Source: Fusarium oxysporum f. sp. lycopersici 4287
Lineage: Eukaryota > Ascomycota > Sordariomycetes > Hypocreales > Nectriaceae
Direction of reading: 5' to 3'
NCBI RefSeq assembly: GCF_000149955.1
Contig: NC_030986.1
Location: 762,787 to 826,786, forward strand
DNA length: 64,000 bases
A program made the position numbers and the translations under genes. This document shows, piece after piece, positions 53,416 to 64,000 of the stretch. Position 1 is the stretch's first letter. Every line of letters starts with the position of its first letter. Under the pieces are notes generated by a model. That model had not been told where the DNA came from. It ran no database searches and saw only the letters and a program-made list of their open reading frames with translations.

Positions 53416-56400
53416 ATAATCCTTTTGGTTTGGCCATCATCGAGTCAACGACGAGAAGCGACAGGCATCATCGGGAGAGGCAAAGCAAAGTCGCCTACGA
53501 GTACTGACACTGAGCTCTCCAAGTTGTCACCCTATCACTGAACCTGGTTGCAAGAATAAAAGGAGAATGTGCACATATATCCTTATGATGAGTTTATGCA
53601 ACCCAGGCCTAAGCTTAGGGTTAGGTCCTAGATTATGATAAATTTGGTAGGTTTATGATGATGTGGTCTAAGAATTGCTCTCTTGTTGCACCAGTTGGTG
53701 GATGAGAGTCAACTTTTGCTCGCCCTTGCATCAACAAAACGGTGATTTCTGAAACCGCATACGGTGAATACGATAAACAGCTCATAACATCATGCGAATT
53801 GTCTCGAATAGCATCAGCTGGCCGATTGACTTTTCCCCAGTAGTCGCATGCCCTTGCGTCGGAGCCATCGCTCCGCTGACATCTGAGACATGGATCGCGT
53901 GTAAGTCTTAGTTTAGCCAAGGTACGATTTTCAGGGAAAAGCGAGGTTGGAAGCAAAAAAAAAGTCAGCAGATGATGAGACCTGGCTAAAGAGTCATGCT
54001 GGGAAAAGGTATTTGCCATGGTGCGAGGGGCAGCTTTAGAGATATGTTTCAGATTTGCACTTTGGAGTTGTTGGTGGAGGTGAGTTACTGCGTTTGTGGC
54101 TTGAGCTTATTACTGTGTGGTTGGTTTGACGACTCATGAGGGAAGCAGTTCTTGTCAGCAAGCTTTCAGCTCAGTATCGGATGTGACTTGTCGACCAAGA
54201 GGATATGGAGTATGCTTGAACCATCGCTCAGGAACTCGGGCTCACATTGCCAACAACAAAAACACGGACCTTCAGCTTTCAGCAGGAACTGATGGGATCA
54301 TTCAGATGACAAAACCTGGAGATATGCAAAACATGATATGACGTGAAGGCTTCGTATATGATGTTGAGTTTAGGCGTCTTACGGCTAGTTTATGACCCTA
54401 AAGCTCAAGGTTTGGGTCCCTGATCTTAATCCTCATTGAAGTTATGTAAATATACTCATAGTTAGGCATATAATTACATGAATTCTATGGAGACTAACCA
54501 CCATTCCCTTGTTTTGCTGTACTATTGAGTCTCCCTACATGTCAGTGGCCAGCCATGGCGTTTTTAATCCTTCAAAACGTTCAAACTAACGATCAAGACG
54601 TGTCGTTCCGTCCCACTTGAGCTCTATCAGACGCCGCTCGGGCGCCCCGACAACTGCCAGAGTTTCAAGAGCTCGAGTCGCGTGTCACGCTAAACAGATT
54701 CATGCTCGAGTCTAGAACAGCAATCGAAGCTTGGTATTCCCATTAAAAACAGGTATTTCCAGCGCACGTGTATAAGTGCTTTGGCCAGCTGATAGCTCTA
54801 CCGGTGAGGCCCGATGCTTTTATTTTGCGATCAAGATGAGGATGACTGTTTGGGCATTTGATATGAGTTGATTCTCTGGCGGTGACAAGGATCGAGGATT
54901 GAGGGCTTGGGGTTGAATCGTGATCTTGATATGTATGTGTTTTTGGTGATGTACTTGTGACGGACTATCGAGTAGGTGGTTACGAGTCAGTTGGTCATCG
55001 GTGATGTAGTGACTCTGACGGGCCGAATTAGCTCTGGACCAGACAGGAACAAAGTGTACGATATAGACTAGCTTCTTCGAAAACATACAAGCTCAAATGT
55101 ATAATCGTAGCATAGTATCGGAACAGTCCCTATATTGGATAGCTCTGCAATAGCTTTGGCGTGAATGACGCTGGACAACTGGGACTCGGACTGAGCACTC
55201 AAAACGGTACAAATCATTCACAACAGTCCACCATGACGTCTCTCATAAACATACGAAAAGTATCAACCACAGAACAATATCATTCGGAGTGATTCTGTCC
55301 TCCCTGATTTTGAAGAACAAAGACTAAGGCCAGGGTACCACCCATCTCGAGGTTATTCAACCAGTCGGAACAGAGAAACCTCAACTCCCACATCCCACCC
55401 GAGTGGCTACCAAAGAGGCCATGTAATCAATTAAAACTGCAGTTATTCTTCCTGCCTTATTTAGAAACCAAACTGCCTCGTGTCAACACCGTCTTGCATG
55501 ATCGACATGCCTGGACGCATCGACGGCAGGGATACTATGTCTTGACAGAACCACAACTGATTATCGACAATGATAATTTCCATAAGAAAGAGGCTCATCG
55601 CAAGTCGACGATGTCATACCCTGTGTCTAGAACACACTGGCTTGTGCGTTGTTGCTCAGCTGAAGCACAGCCTGAGCATCGAGAACGGTCCATCATACGT
55701 CACTGAGGTAGCATAGACCTCTATTGCACAAGGCGCACAAGGCGTTCGGGACTCAGTCAGACTTCAGTGGATCTTTCGATATCCATTTCCCGTGGGAACG
55801 ATTCTGCAGGTTTGTTGAACATGGCAAACTGTCAAAGTGGGATAAATCTAGTTCTGTCAGGCATCTCCTGGCTAAAACAACAGTTTGTTGTCAGTCTCGT
55901 GCCCCTCCCGCCCAAGATGCTAAAGCTCAGAAATTCAAGGGTCCGCCTTGCTTCGATGAGGCTAGTACTGTAAGGCGGCGTCTCGCTGGCACACAGCCTT
56001 GGCTGAAGTTGGAAATCAACACCATGTTTCCGCGAACAACTAGCGGTAAGCGATTAAAGTTTCGATTCCTACTCGAACAGTTCCACTTTGAGAGTATTTT
56101 GTCTGCAAAGACTTGAGTGAGATTGTTTTCGCCTTGGTCCTTTCAAGATTGAGGCCATGCTGTTGGGTCTTTGTTTAGAATAATCGCAAGCGCCGCTGAT
56201 GAATTGCTCTACTCGCGTGCAACCCTAGTTGAAGTGTTGATTTGACAAATCTATCCGTTATGGAGGGGATGATCTCAGGGTCCAGGCCCTTCGATGTGGA
56301 TTGAAGCAAAGACGTGACGGTGAGAAAGATGTCTGATGTCTGAGGCTTCCATCTGCAAGGGTGTGCTCTTAGCGTCCGTTGGATGCCCTAATCAGGAACC

Positions 56401-57168
56401 GTAAGGAAACGGCAGCTACTGTATTCTCGCAGGGCTTGGTTAATAATCGAGGCTTGTTAAGCTTCGGCCGGTGGAATATGGAATACCGAAAAGCTGGATA
56501 GCTTCGTCCGCGACTCGGACAAGGGCGTCGGAGTGACATGCACCAGACAATCCTCGCATAAGCCCGAGCACCCTGCTTATAATTGAGCATTACGTTTCTG
56601 ATATTTGTGTCAAGCTTTGCCTTAGTCTAAGCAGCGGTCCCTGAAATCATCTCGCAACAAGGGAGAGAGCATGAGCGAGACAGCCTTGAAACAAAATCAT
56701 CGACACAAGATCAAATCGCTTAGCGGAGAGGCAGCCTTTTCTTGACATTAGCCGAAGCCGGGATATGGCATGGTTCCGATTCAGCTTTTGCCTTTGGGCG
56801 GATGGCTTTTCAGCTGAAACTCCGTTACTGGGCGGGCTATCAAGACGTTATAACAGTATCAAAACGGTGAGCGTAAGTGGGATGGTTGCTCAACTTCTCA
56901 TCAACTACGTCATGCCGCAGCATTTAATTTCGTACAGACCTGGTCGAGACTCGGCATCAGACTTTACGACCGTTGACGCGAGATCTGAACACGCATTCTC
57001 CAGAGCTGAAGGCACAAAACAAACCATGATTCGCAACAGATTCGTTCTAGACTCTATCGACCTTTTCAGACGGAGGTTGGCAAATGTCAAAATGGGCAGA
57101 GAACGAAATGGCGGACATAAATCAATGGATACGCTGGAAAAAGAAGCAAAAAACTAATGCGGACCAGT
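53416..57168. other. Accessory region with weak open frames
   Basis: No recognisable gene over 3.7 kb. The best open frames are minus 53633-54019 (contains CLRCQRSDGSDARACDYW, vaguely like a Cys-rich zinc motif), plus 55724-56116 (DFSGSFDIHFPWERFCRF) and plus 56765-57157 (MAWFRFSFCLWADGFSAETP). None shows a domain, a clear start context or an intron. I treat them as unsupported. Confidence 0.35.
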
Positions 57169-58244
57169 GACGTTGACGACGGCGCCACGCGGATTTCTGG
57201 TTGGTTCAAGCCAGACCAACAGATGCACACACGCCCCCATGCCCGTTCCATTATTTCTTTCCAGGTGGGGACCCTTGACGCTGCAATGACGATATAGTCA
57301 GGGGGAAGACTCGAGAGACGGTGACCGATTCGAGAGAGAGGGGGGAGGATGAATATCAGCGGGGGATGAAAGTATGAAAATGATCTGGATCATCGTGGGA
57401 CAGGGGAAAGAGATGATGGAATCTGCACGTTCGAATGAACTTTCTTATAGTGCTGAGTTGTAAGAACACGAGAGAGAGATATTTGTAGTGGTTGAAGCTT
57501 GGGTAATAAGCTTCAATAATACCTATTCTATCAGGCCAGTCAGGCTAGTACCTGCAGTTGCTACTACATTGTTAATAGAAAGAGTTTGATACCTTGAATC
57601 AATTATATTGTACCTGTCAGAGTTTATCACCTGAAGCTATACTGAACCTCATTGTCCTGAACTATTGGCCGGGTTGTACGAAATCTCCTCAACCTCCACC
57701 GCCAGAAACTACCAAAAGATCAACCAAACATCTCAACAAGTAAGGACAAGCGCACAATTGCGAATTCAATGATCTTCAAGGGTCCTTCTGTCCACCTGCA
57801 CGAACAGCACCAGAAACAAAAAACCACACACACTCTCTCCGGACCAGTGTCTCTTCCTCCCCTCTTCTGCAGAAGCAAGCGTCCATTCGCTTGGATGATC
57901 TTTACTACACGCGACCACCCCTAACCCCAACGACCGTTCTCACCGGGAGCTGTTTCTGCAGTATTATCCAGAACTGCTTGTATCTATTCAACTGGTTGGT
58001 TCTTCTCTCTTTTGCACCACCCACACAGTTCTAGTCGAAACATGCCACTATGAGATCGTCGGTTCAGCAAGAGAATGCACAGGAGAAAAGAGGACCCTTT
58101 GGAGTTGTCAGTGTCTAGGAGTGTTTATGCACTGACATGTAGGTGTACGGTAGCCATGATCGACGTCGGTGACTGTAACCAGACTAAAAAGCTTAGGTAG
58201 GCTACTGCAGCGATATGCCTCTTCGTGACTTTTTTTTCCTCATG

Positions 58245-58281
<37 letters not shown>

Positions 58282-59642
58282 TCTCTTTCAGCCTTTTAGA
58301 GTTTCAGGGTAAACAGGTCCCTTCTTGCATTCAGCCCTGGCAAGAATCTGGTGATAACTTCTATCTTATCGTATAATCGAACGATTTGGCTGCGAGTTTT
58401 CCAGGTTTTGACTGATGCAGGATTGCTTTGCTTCTTTTCTGTACCGTCCGTTTTCTCGTCCCCACAGAGGACTCACCCCACTTGCAACGCTGACGCACGA
58501 GGACAGGCGATACGGTAGGTTGCAGGGGACGTTACGGTAGGATTTGGGTACGTACAGCTGGGAACCGTATTCATCTTGACAGCTGCAGGTTTGGATTACA
58601 AACCTGTATCCTCGGACATTATGAACGCCACGAATGCGAACAGCGAGCGGCTACATAGTATTTCTAATATAGGAGAGTCAGGATAGTCTATGAATTTCTA
58701 AAGTCTAATAAGTATTATCTAAGAAGGCAAACCAGAATAAATATTTCTTTCCGTTCTATCACCCATTTTGGCTGTTGATTGTCCTCTCTGATCCTCCTTT
58801 CTCCACCGCACGTCATCGTCCGCGAGACGCCACCGTCGCCTTCCCACTGACCCTGACGGTAACGGCGTTCTTTTAACCACTGGCCGTGTGTGAGTGTGTG
58901 TACCCATAAACTTGTTGCCACCGTTCATCACCATTTCGAGCACTGCAGGCTGCATTTGTTCTTGTGAACGCCCTGTACGTGTGTTACTGCAATGCAACAC
59001 GCCTTTTCTGCTGTGCTCCCTGAACTCTTCTCAACTCTTCTCAGCTCAACCGCATCTCTTTGCTTCTTCTTCTACACCGACTGGCACTAAAAGTCTGGGG
59101 TCGTTCGTTGGAGCACCATCAGTAACGTACGTCAGGACCCTTCGAATCTGAAATTCGGCTACCGTCTAATTTACTGTCATAGCCTCTGACCTCCCCTAGG
59201 TTTTAGGCCCATCACCCCCTGACCCCTACCAGTGGTGACACCCCCCAGCCCAGGGCCCCTCACCCCCCTTCTTGGCTTGTTTCCAAGTCTTCCAGGGATC
59301 GGATTGATAGACCCCACCAACTGCCCGCTTCTCTTCTTGACCTAGCCTAGCCTAAAGGAAGAGGGTAGCCTTCGTTCATCCATTCATTCATCTTTATCTC
59401 TGGTGCATTTGCATTTCTTAAACTACCTTGCCTTGCCTTACTCACTCCCGCACTACACCACACTACAACTACACTCGCACTCACCCTTCTCGGTCCTAGG
59501 TCCCCTTGCCCCCCCGAGACCCTTATTTAGCTGAAGCTAGACTTGCTGCTACTATTCTCGATATAACCAACTCCAGGTCCCCTTCTTCCCAATCCATTAC
59601 TCACTCACTCACTCACTTAATCTAATTCTCGACCTCTTCACC
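57169..59642. other. Long upstream region of the phosphatase gene, with poly-T33
   Basis: About 2.5 kb with no gene. It contains a run of 33 Ts at 58247-58279 and CT/CA-rich leader-like sequence from about 59160 to 59640, including a CACT-repeat region near 59600-59617. The long, pyrimidine-rich upstream segment and the uORF at its end suggest a long 5' leader. Confidence 0.5.
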
Positions 59643-59654
59643 ATGGCTTTATGA
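59643..59654 (+). promoter_or_regulatory. Three-codon uORF overlapping the phosphatase start
   Basis: CACCATGG gives an ideal start context, and the frame reads ATG GCT TTA TGA (Met-Ala-Leu-stop). Its TGA overlaps the main ATG at 59651 as ATGA, so ribosomes ending on the uORF are positioned to restart on the main frame. The main ATG has a weaker context (TTTATGA). Confidence 0.6.
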
Positions 59655-62600
59655 GCCTCGCTCAGCCTCTCTTTACCCCTGCGTCTCCAGAGATGACGTC
59701 GACTACCCCGATCACCGCCTTCGCTATGCATGATTCCAGGACTGGCGATCGGACGCCATTACACTATACAATGAAGACGCCTGCACGACACTCTCCCGGC
59801 GGACAGTCTCATTCTAATAATATTTCCCACTCACGATCTAATTCGTATAACATCAACCACTCCCATTCTCACTCTCAAACACTTCGACCAACTAAGCCAA
59901 CAAAATCATCGACTCCTCTCGCCTCTCCCCGGATGCCATACTCGGTCGGCCAGAATCACCCTCCGCCCAAGCTTTCGCCTCGTGTGGTCTCTGACAACAG
60001 ATCACCAAGTCCTAACTATTTTGGCCTCATCGTCGAATCGGCCAATGAACGTGGAGATTCCTCCTCAGGGCTTCCTAACGAGAATTGGAGCCCTTCATCA
60101 TCAGTAAAATCCTTCCAGGCTGCGATTCCCAAACAGGTCCCTCTTGATGCCAATCCCGAGTTCGAGGCCTTCAAGAGACAGGCTGACTTCAACCGGGGCA
60201 AGTCGTTTGCTCTCTCCACCAGTCACTATGCTCAGCCGTCAGTGACATCAAATGGAGTTGCACCTGTGCGCCCTCGACCTCCCAGATGGCACACCCATGG
60301 AAGTGACATTGGCGGCCCATCGCCCTTTGGCCGTGGCTTGAGCTCTGCTAATGTTCGACCAGCCAGCCGAATGGATGTGGACCAGGATAGCCTAGGAGAC
60401 TCGGCCTATGTGTCATCAGACTCGAAGCGTAACTCCGAATCATCTCTCTACGGCCATGTTCCAGCTCTAAACATGCCCCGATTCGACTCCCCGCTGCCAA
60501 TGGACCCTCCACAGCAAAGAACGAGTCTAACTCGATCTGAAGATCGCGACCCTCGGCTATCTGTAATGGAACATCGCCCCGATCCTCCTGATGCTCGAGA
60601 TATTAGACGCTCTGCAACAGTACCAGCAACTCTGGAGCCCGGACAGCCTCACATGATCACAGGCCAACAACTACGGGATATTCTTCATAGTGTGAAGCCG
60701 GAAAGACTGCTTATTCTTGACCTTCGATCATCACAGAACTACGCACAGTCCAGAATTCAAGGTGCTCTCAACCTTTGCATACCCACTACACTTCTTAAGC
60801 GAGCCACCTTCAACATTCAGAAACTCAAGCAGACTTTCCAGACTAGCTCTGACTCGGAGAAGTTCTCTACTTGGCAGGACACTGACTACATCGTTGTTTA
60901 TGATGCTCACGCCTCTGACAAGCGCGATGCTATTACCGCTCAGAACATGATCAAGAAGTTCACGAGTGAGGGGTACACTGGTGGCACCTGTATCCTGAAG
61001 GGTGGCTTCAACTCTTTCCAGGAGAACTTCCCCGACATGGTCGATCACCAATCGGCAACTGGATCTCCTGGAAAACCCGGTCCTGGTCATGGAGGAATTG
61101 CACCTGTCATCGGCGGAGTCATGCTTCCCAATGCCAGCAACGACGTCAACCCGTTCTTCTCCAACATTCGCCAGAACATGGACTTGGCTGATGGTGTTGG
61201 CCAATTGGATGTATCACGACCTTCAGCCCTTGACTCACCCTCTCTCCCGCGCTGGCTACGAGAGGCCGCCGCGAAGCCTGACCACGGAAAGAAGGTTTCG
61301 GACAAGTTCCTGCATATCGAGGTTGATGAGCAGTCTCGTATGAAGGCGGCATATGCGGCTTTCAACCCTCAGAACAAGGATAAGCGGAGCCAGGTGCAGC
61401 TCTGTGGTGTTGAGAAGGGAGTCAAGAATCGATACAAAGATATCTTGCCTTTCGAGCATGCTCGAGTGAAGTTGCAAGAGAAGCCTGAAGGTTCATGTGA
61501 TTACATCAACGCAAGCCATCTCAAAGCTTCCCGAAGCAACAAGCAGTACATCGCCACTCAGGGACCGCTCCCCGCCACTTTCGAGGTATGTTTGTAAGCC
61601 ACTTACACTATGCGAAAATTGACTAACGTCTATTCAGGACTTTTGGTCTGTCATTTGGCAGCAAGATGTGCGTGTAGTCGTCATGTTGACTGCAGAATCT
61701 GAAGGCGGGCAGCTCAAGTGTCATCCCTACTGGAAGGGCAGAGACTTTGGAGCCATTAGACTGAAGCTTCTGTCCGAAAAGAAGGTGTCTCTTGACATCG
61801 ACAAGCATAGGTCCGATTCCCATCACACGCCATCAGCTTCGGCCAGCGAACAGGGACGCAAGCGTGCAAACACCACGACAACATTCGAGTCCTCGACACC
61901 TACACCGAGACCAACTCAAGGCCTCGCAGAGACACCCTACGTAATTGTCCGCAAGTTTGCACTCTCTCATACCGCTCATCCTTTTGCGCCCATTCGAGAG
62001 ATTACTCATTTGCACTTCCCGTCATGGCCTGACTTTGGTACACCTGCACAGCCATCGCACCTGTTGGCGCTGGTTGAGCTGGCCAATGTCATGCAACGTT
62101 CTGCCCTCCCTGTTGAGACTTCTTCGGTTGTGGGATCCAAGATTACGTCACTTGAGTCACTTCCAATTACATGGTACGATGAGCCCGAGGCCGATTCTCG
62201 AGCACGACCAATGCTGGTACACTGTTCCGCTGGATGTGGTCGTACTGGGACATTCTGCACTGTCGACAGTGTTATTGATATGTTGAAGCGTCAGCGACAG
62301 GCCAAGATGGATTCGGTACGATCTCGTGATCATGACGGAGATGTCAACATGGGCGAGAACGGGGACATGTCACCCCGCTCTACCAAGCACTTTAACTTTT
62401 TTACCCCTGGTCAAAGATCCAACATGGAGCGAAAGGTAGCTCGAGGCGGCGCAAACATCAACATCGACTGGTTATACGACGATAGCGTGGATCTCATCCA
62501 GAAGACGGTGGAGGATTTCCGAGAGCAACGACTCAGCATGGTGCAGAGCCTGCGACAGTATGTTCTCTGCTATGAGACAGTCCTCGAATGGGTAACGAGG

Positions 62601-62663
62601 ATGAACGAGCGAGCGTCAAGCGCTCCAAACGGACGACTACGAAGTGGCAGCCTTCGCCACTAG
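59651..62663 (+). CDS. Protein tyrosine phosphatase with N-terminal rhodanese domain (Pyp1/Pyp2 type)
   Basis: Similar in architecture to the fission-yeast stress-MAPK phosphatases Pyp1/Pyp2, which dephosphorylate Hog1/Sty1-type kinases. Exons 59651-61585 and 61638-62663, 986 aa; the intron has donor GTATGT, branch GACTAAC and acceptor TTCAG. Residues 1-330 are Ser/Pro/His-rich and probably disordered. A rhodanese/CDC25-like domain covers about 335-460 ([36 protein letters not shown]). The expected active-site Cys of a true rhodanese is absent from the [12 protein letters not shown] loop, so it is probably a docking module. The phosphatase domain covers about 560-975, with [17 protein letters not shown], the WPD loop [11 protein letters not shown] (about 773) and the P-loop [13 protein letters not shown] (Cys about 841). 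An insertion of about 50 residues after the P-loop (RQRQAKMDS... [11 protein letters not shown]) is notable. Confidence 0.93.
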
Positions 62664-64000
62664 AACCAGGATGCATCACGAATAAGTAACGGTTATTATG
62701 GAGCACACTTGCATAGGGCACATGGAATAATGCAACAAACGGAAACTGGATGGATGGTACAGGCGTTTAATGGTACAGCTGCGTATGATTCTATAAGGAG
62801 GCTAGCACAGCGAGCATGCAATGCTTATGAAAGAGACATTATAAAAAATCAACGTTGAGGGGGACCTTGGTTTGATACTTACTATGAGTAGGATTGGTTC
62901 TTAGGGTTTTCTGTATAGTAGAACAAAAAGGTATGATGGAAGGGGAACGGAGCAACCTTGGAATCATTGGACTTGCATAGTAGGATCATGAAAGGCTACA
63001 TTGCGTGTGCGATTACCATTGCGAGAAATTCGTTTATGTGAGATGTATGATAACAGAATAGGTCAAGTTAATTTGTAGTAAAATAACTTATACTATGGTC
63101 CTGAGGATATGGAGCCACGTCTGGATATATCACATATTATCGTGGAGCTATGTTAGCCCATCAATACAACAACAATAGAGAATGTTGTTATTCCAAATAT
63201 ATCGATTTTCCAATTGGCCCTTGTATCTATCACGCGAGATGTCGAGGCGCATATGGGCCCAATTGCAGCAAGTCACCCATAATGGCACAATGCACCATCG
63301 CAATCTTGGCTCCGGAAAGCGTCACGGGAGGGGAAACACGTGTGATGACGTCGCATCGAGTACACATGCATGAATCTGGGGGGGATGGGCTTTTCGGTAA
63401 ACCAAAGATAGAAATGTCATGGCTGGGGTATGAGACGAGACGAGACGGGCATGACCGGGCTGGGGCTGGGGGGGCGCTTCGGTACAGCGGGAAAGGGCCT
63501 CGTTTCAGTAATCGTCGACTAACAGTAGAAGAGGAAACGGATAAGGTTAGTTGATTTGCAGAATTGATGTGATTGATAATCGTGGAGACATGGTTCTGGT
63601 GGGTTCTTTGGAATGGATTAGAGCTCATCTTATAAGCTGACCTAACGAAACTCGACTCGCTATCGTGGACTTGCTGTAAGCCAGTGAGCGAGTCCACTGA
63701 AGTTTAGTGGCCCAGCCCCAGGCTCTCCAGCCCAGGGATTCTGATACATGCCCTGTCCATTGTCCACTGTCCACGAAGCCGGGGCGTCAAAGTTTCACAA
63801 TGTTCCAAGGAAAAAAGGGTTCTCCTTGGAGTAACAACAAAAGAAGAAGAAAAAACGCCCATGCTTTTTGGTACTCGAAACTGGAACCTTCCCTCCTTCT
63901 TGTTAACCCCCCACTTCCCTCCCCTCCCACTCTGTACATATCCCTTTAAGGTAGTCGCGGCGCATGCATCCATCTCATCGTCCTTGAACGGGTGCCTTCC
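62664..64000. other. Intergenic, no gene recognised
   Basis: 3' flank of the phosphatase gene and unassigned sequence to the window end. Open frames at 63150-63554 (plus) and 63230-63697 (minus) overlap each other and have no recognised domain. A G-rich purine block (GGGGCTGGGGGGGCGC) occurs near 63462-63477. Confidence 0.45.

Noticed and set aside
53633..54019. Possible zinc-finger protein on the minus strand
   Set aside because: The Cys pattern is incomplete for Zn2Cys6 or C2H2 types and the rest of the frame has no support.
58247..58279. Poly-T33 as a terminator or retroelement tail
   Set aside because: No adjacent RNA gene, reverse transcriptase or target-site duplication is visible; a simple homopolymer is enough to explain it.

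Overview
The window looks like euchromatic nuclear DNA of a filamentous ascomycete, most likely a Sordariomycete close to Fusarium. Genes carry short introns of about 43 to 83 bp with GTRAGT-like donors and CTAAC or CTGAC branch sites. The encoded proteins are typical of that group (pectin lyase, VPS11, MLH3, Rpt6, a VNX1-type exchanger, a Pyp-type phosphatase, F-box families). The genus is an inference from gene content, not from a search.

Layout. 0.8-2.0 kb: a steroid 5-alpha-reductase-like gene broken by an assembly gap. 3.5-5.1 kb: an MFS permease. 5.6-12.7 kb: an accessory stretch with a hypothetical gene plus tRNA-Asp, a decayed inverted copy of the same pair, mosaic direct and inverted repeats, gene relics and a second intact tRNA-Asp. 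14.3-24.1 kb: conserved genes (LicD family protein, MLH3, a Ser/Thr-rich protein, VPS11). 24.1-29.1 kb: a relic-rich stretch with fragments of a membrane protein, an F-box protein and a kinase-like protein. 29.2-30.1 kb: a Pof1-type nucleotidyltransferase. 31.6-33.1 kb: a LaeA-like methyltransferase with several lesions. 33.8-41.1 kb: a minus-strand cluster of F-box proteins, two intact or nearly so and two broken. 42.6-50.6 kb: pectin lyase, VNX1-like exchanger and RPT6. 50.6-59.6 kb: mostly non-coding or hypothetical sequence, including one gene split by a stop codon. 59.7-62.7 kb: a rhodanese plus tyrosine-phosphatase protein preceded by a three-codon uORF.

How the genes relate. There is no operon-like pathway. 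Conserved housekeeping blocks alternate with accessory blocks. The accessory blocks hold duplications, F-box paralogues and pseudogenes. Several frame breaks fall at homopolymer runs or beside the gap, so some 'pseudogenes' may be assembly errors. The most interesting structure is the inverted (hypothetical gene + tRNA-Asp) duplication at 5.6-8.6 kb, where one arm carries mainly C:G to T:A changes in its tRNA, as expected from repeat-induced point mutation.
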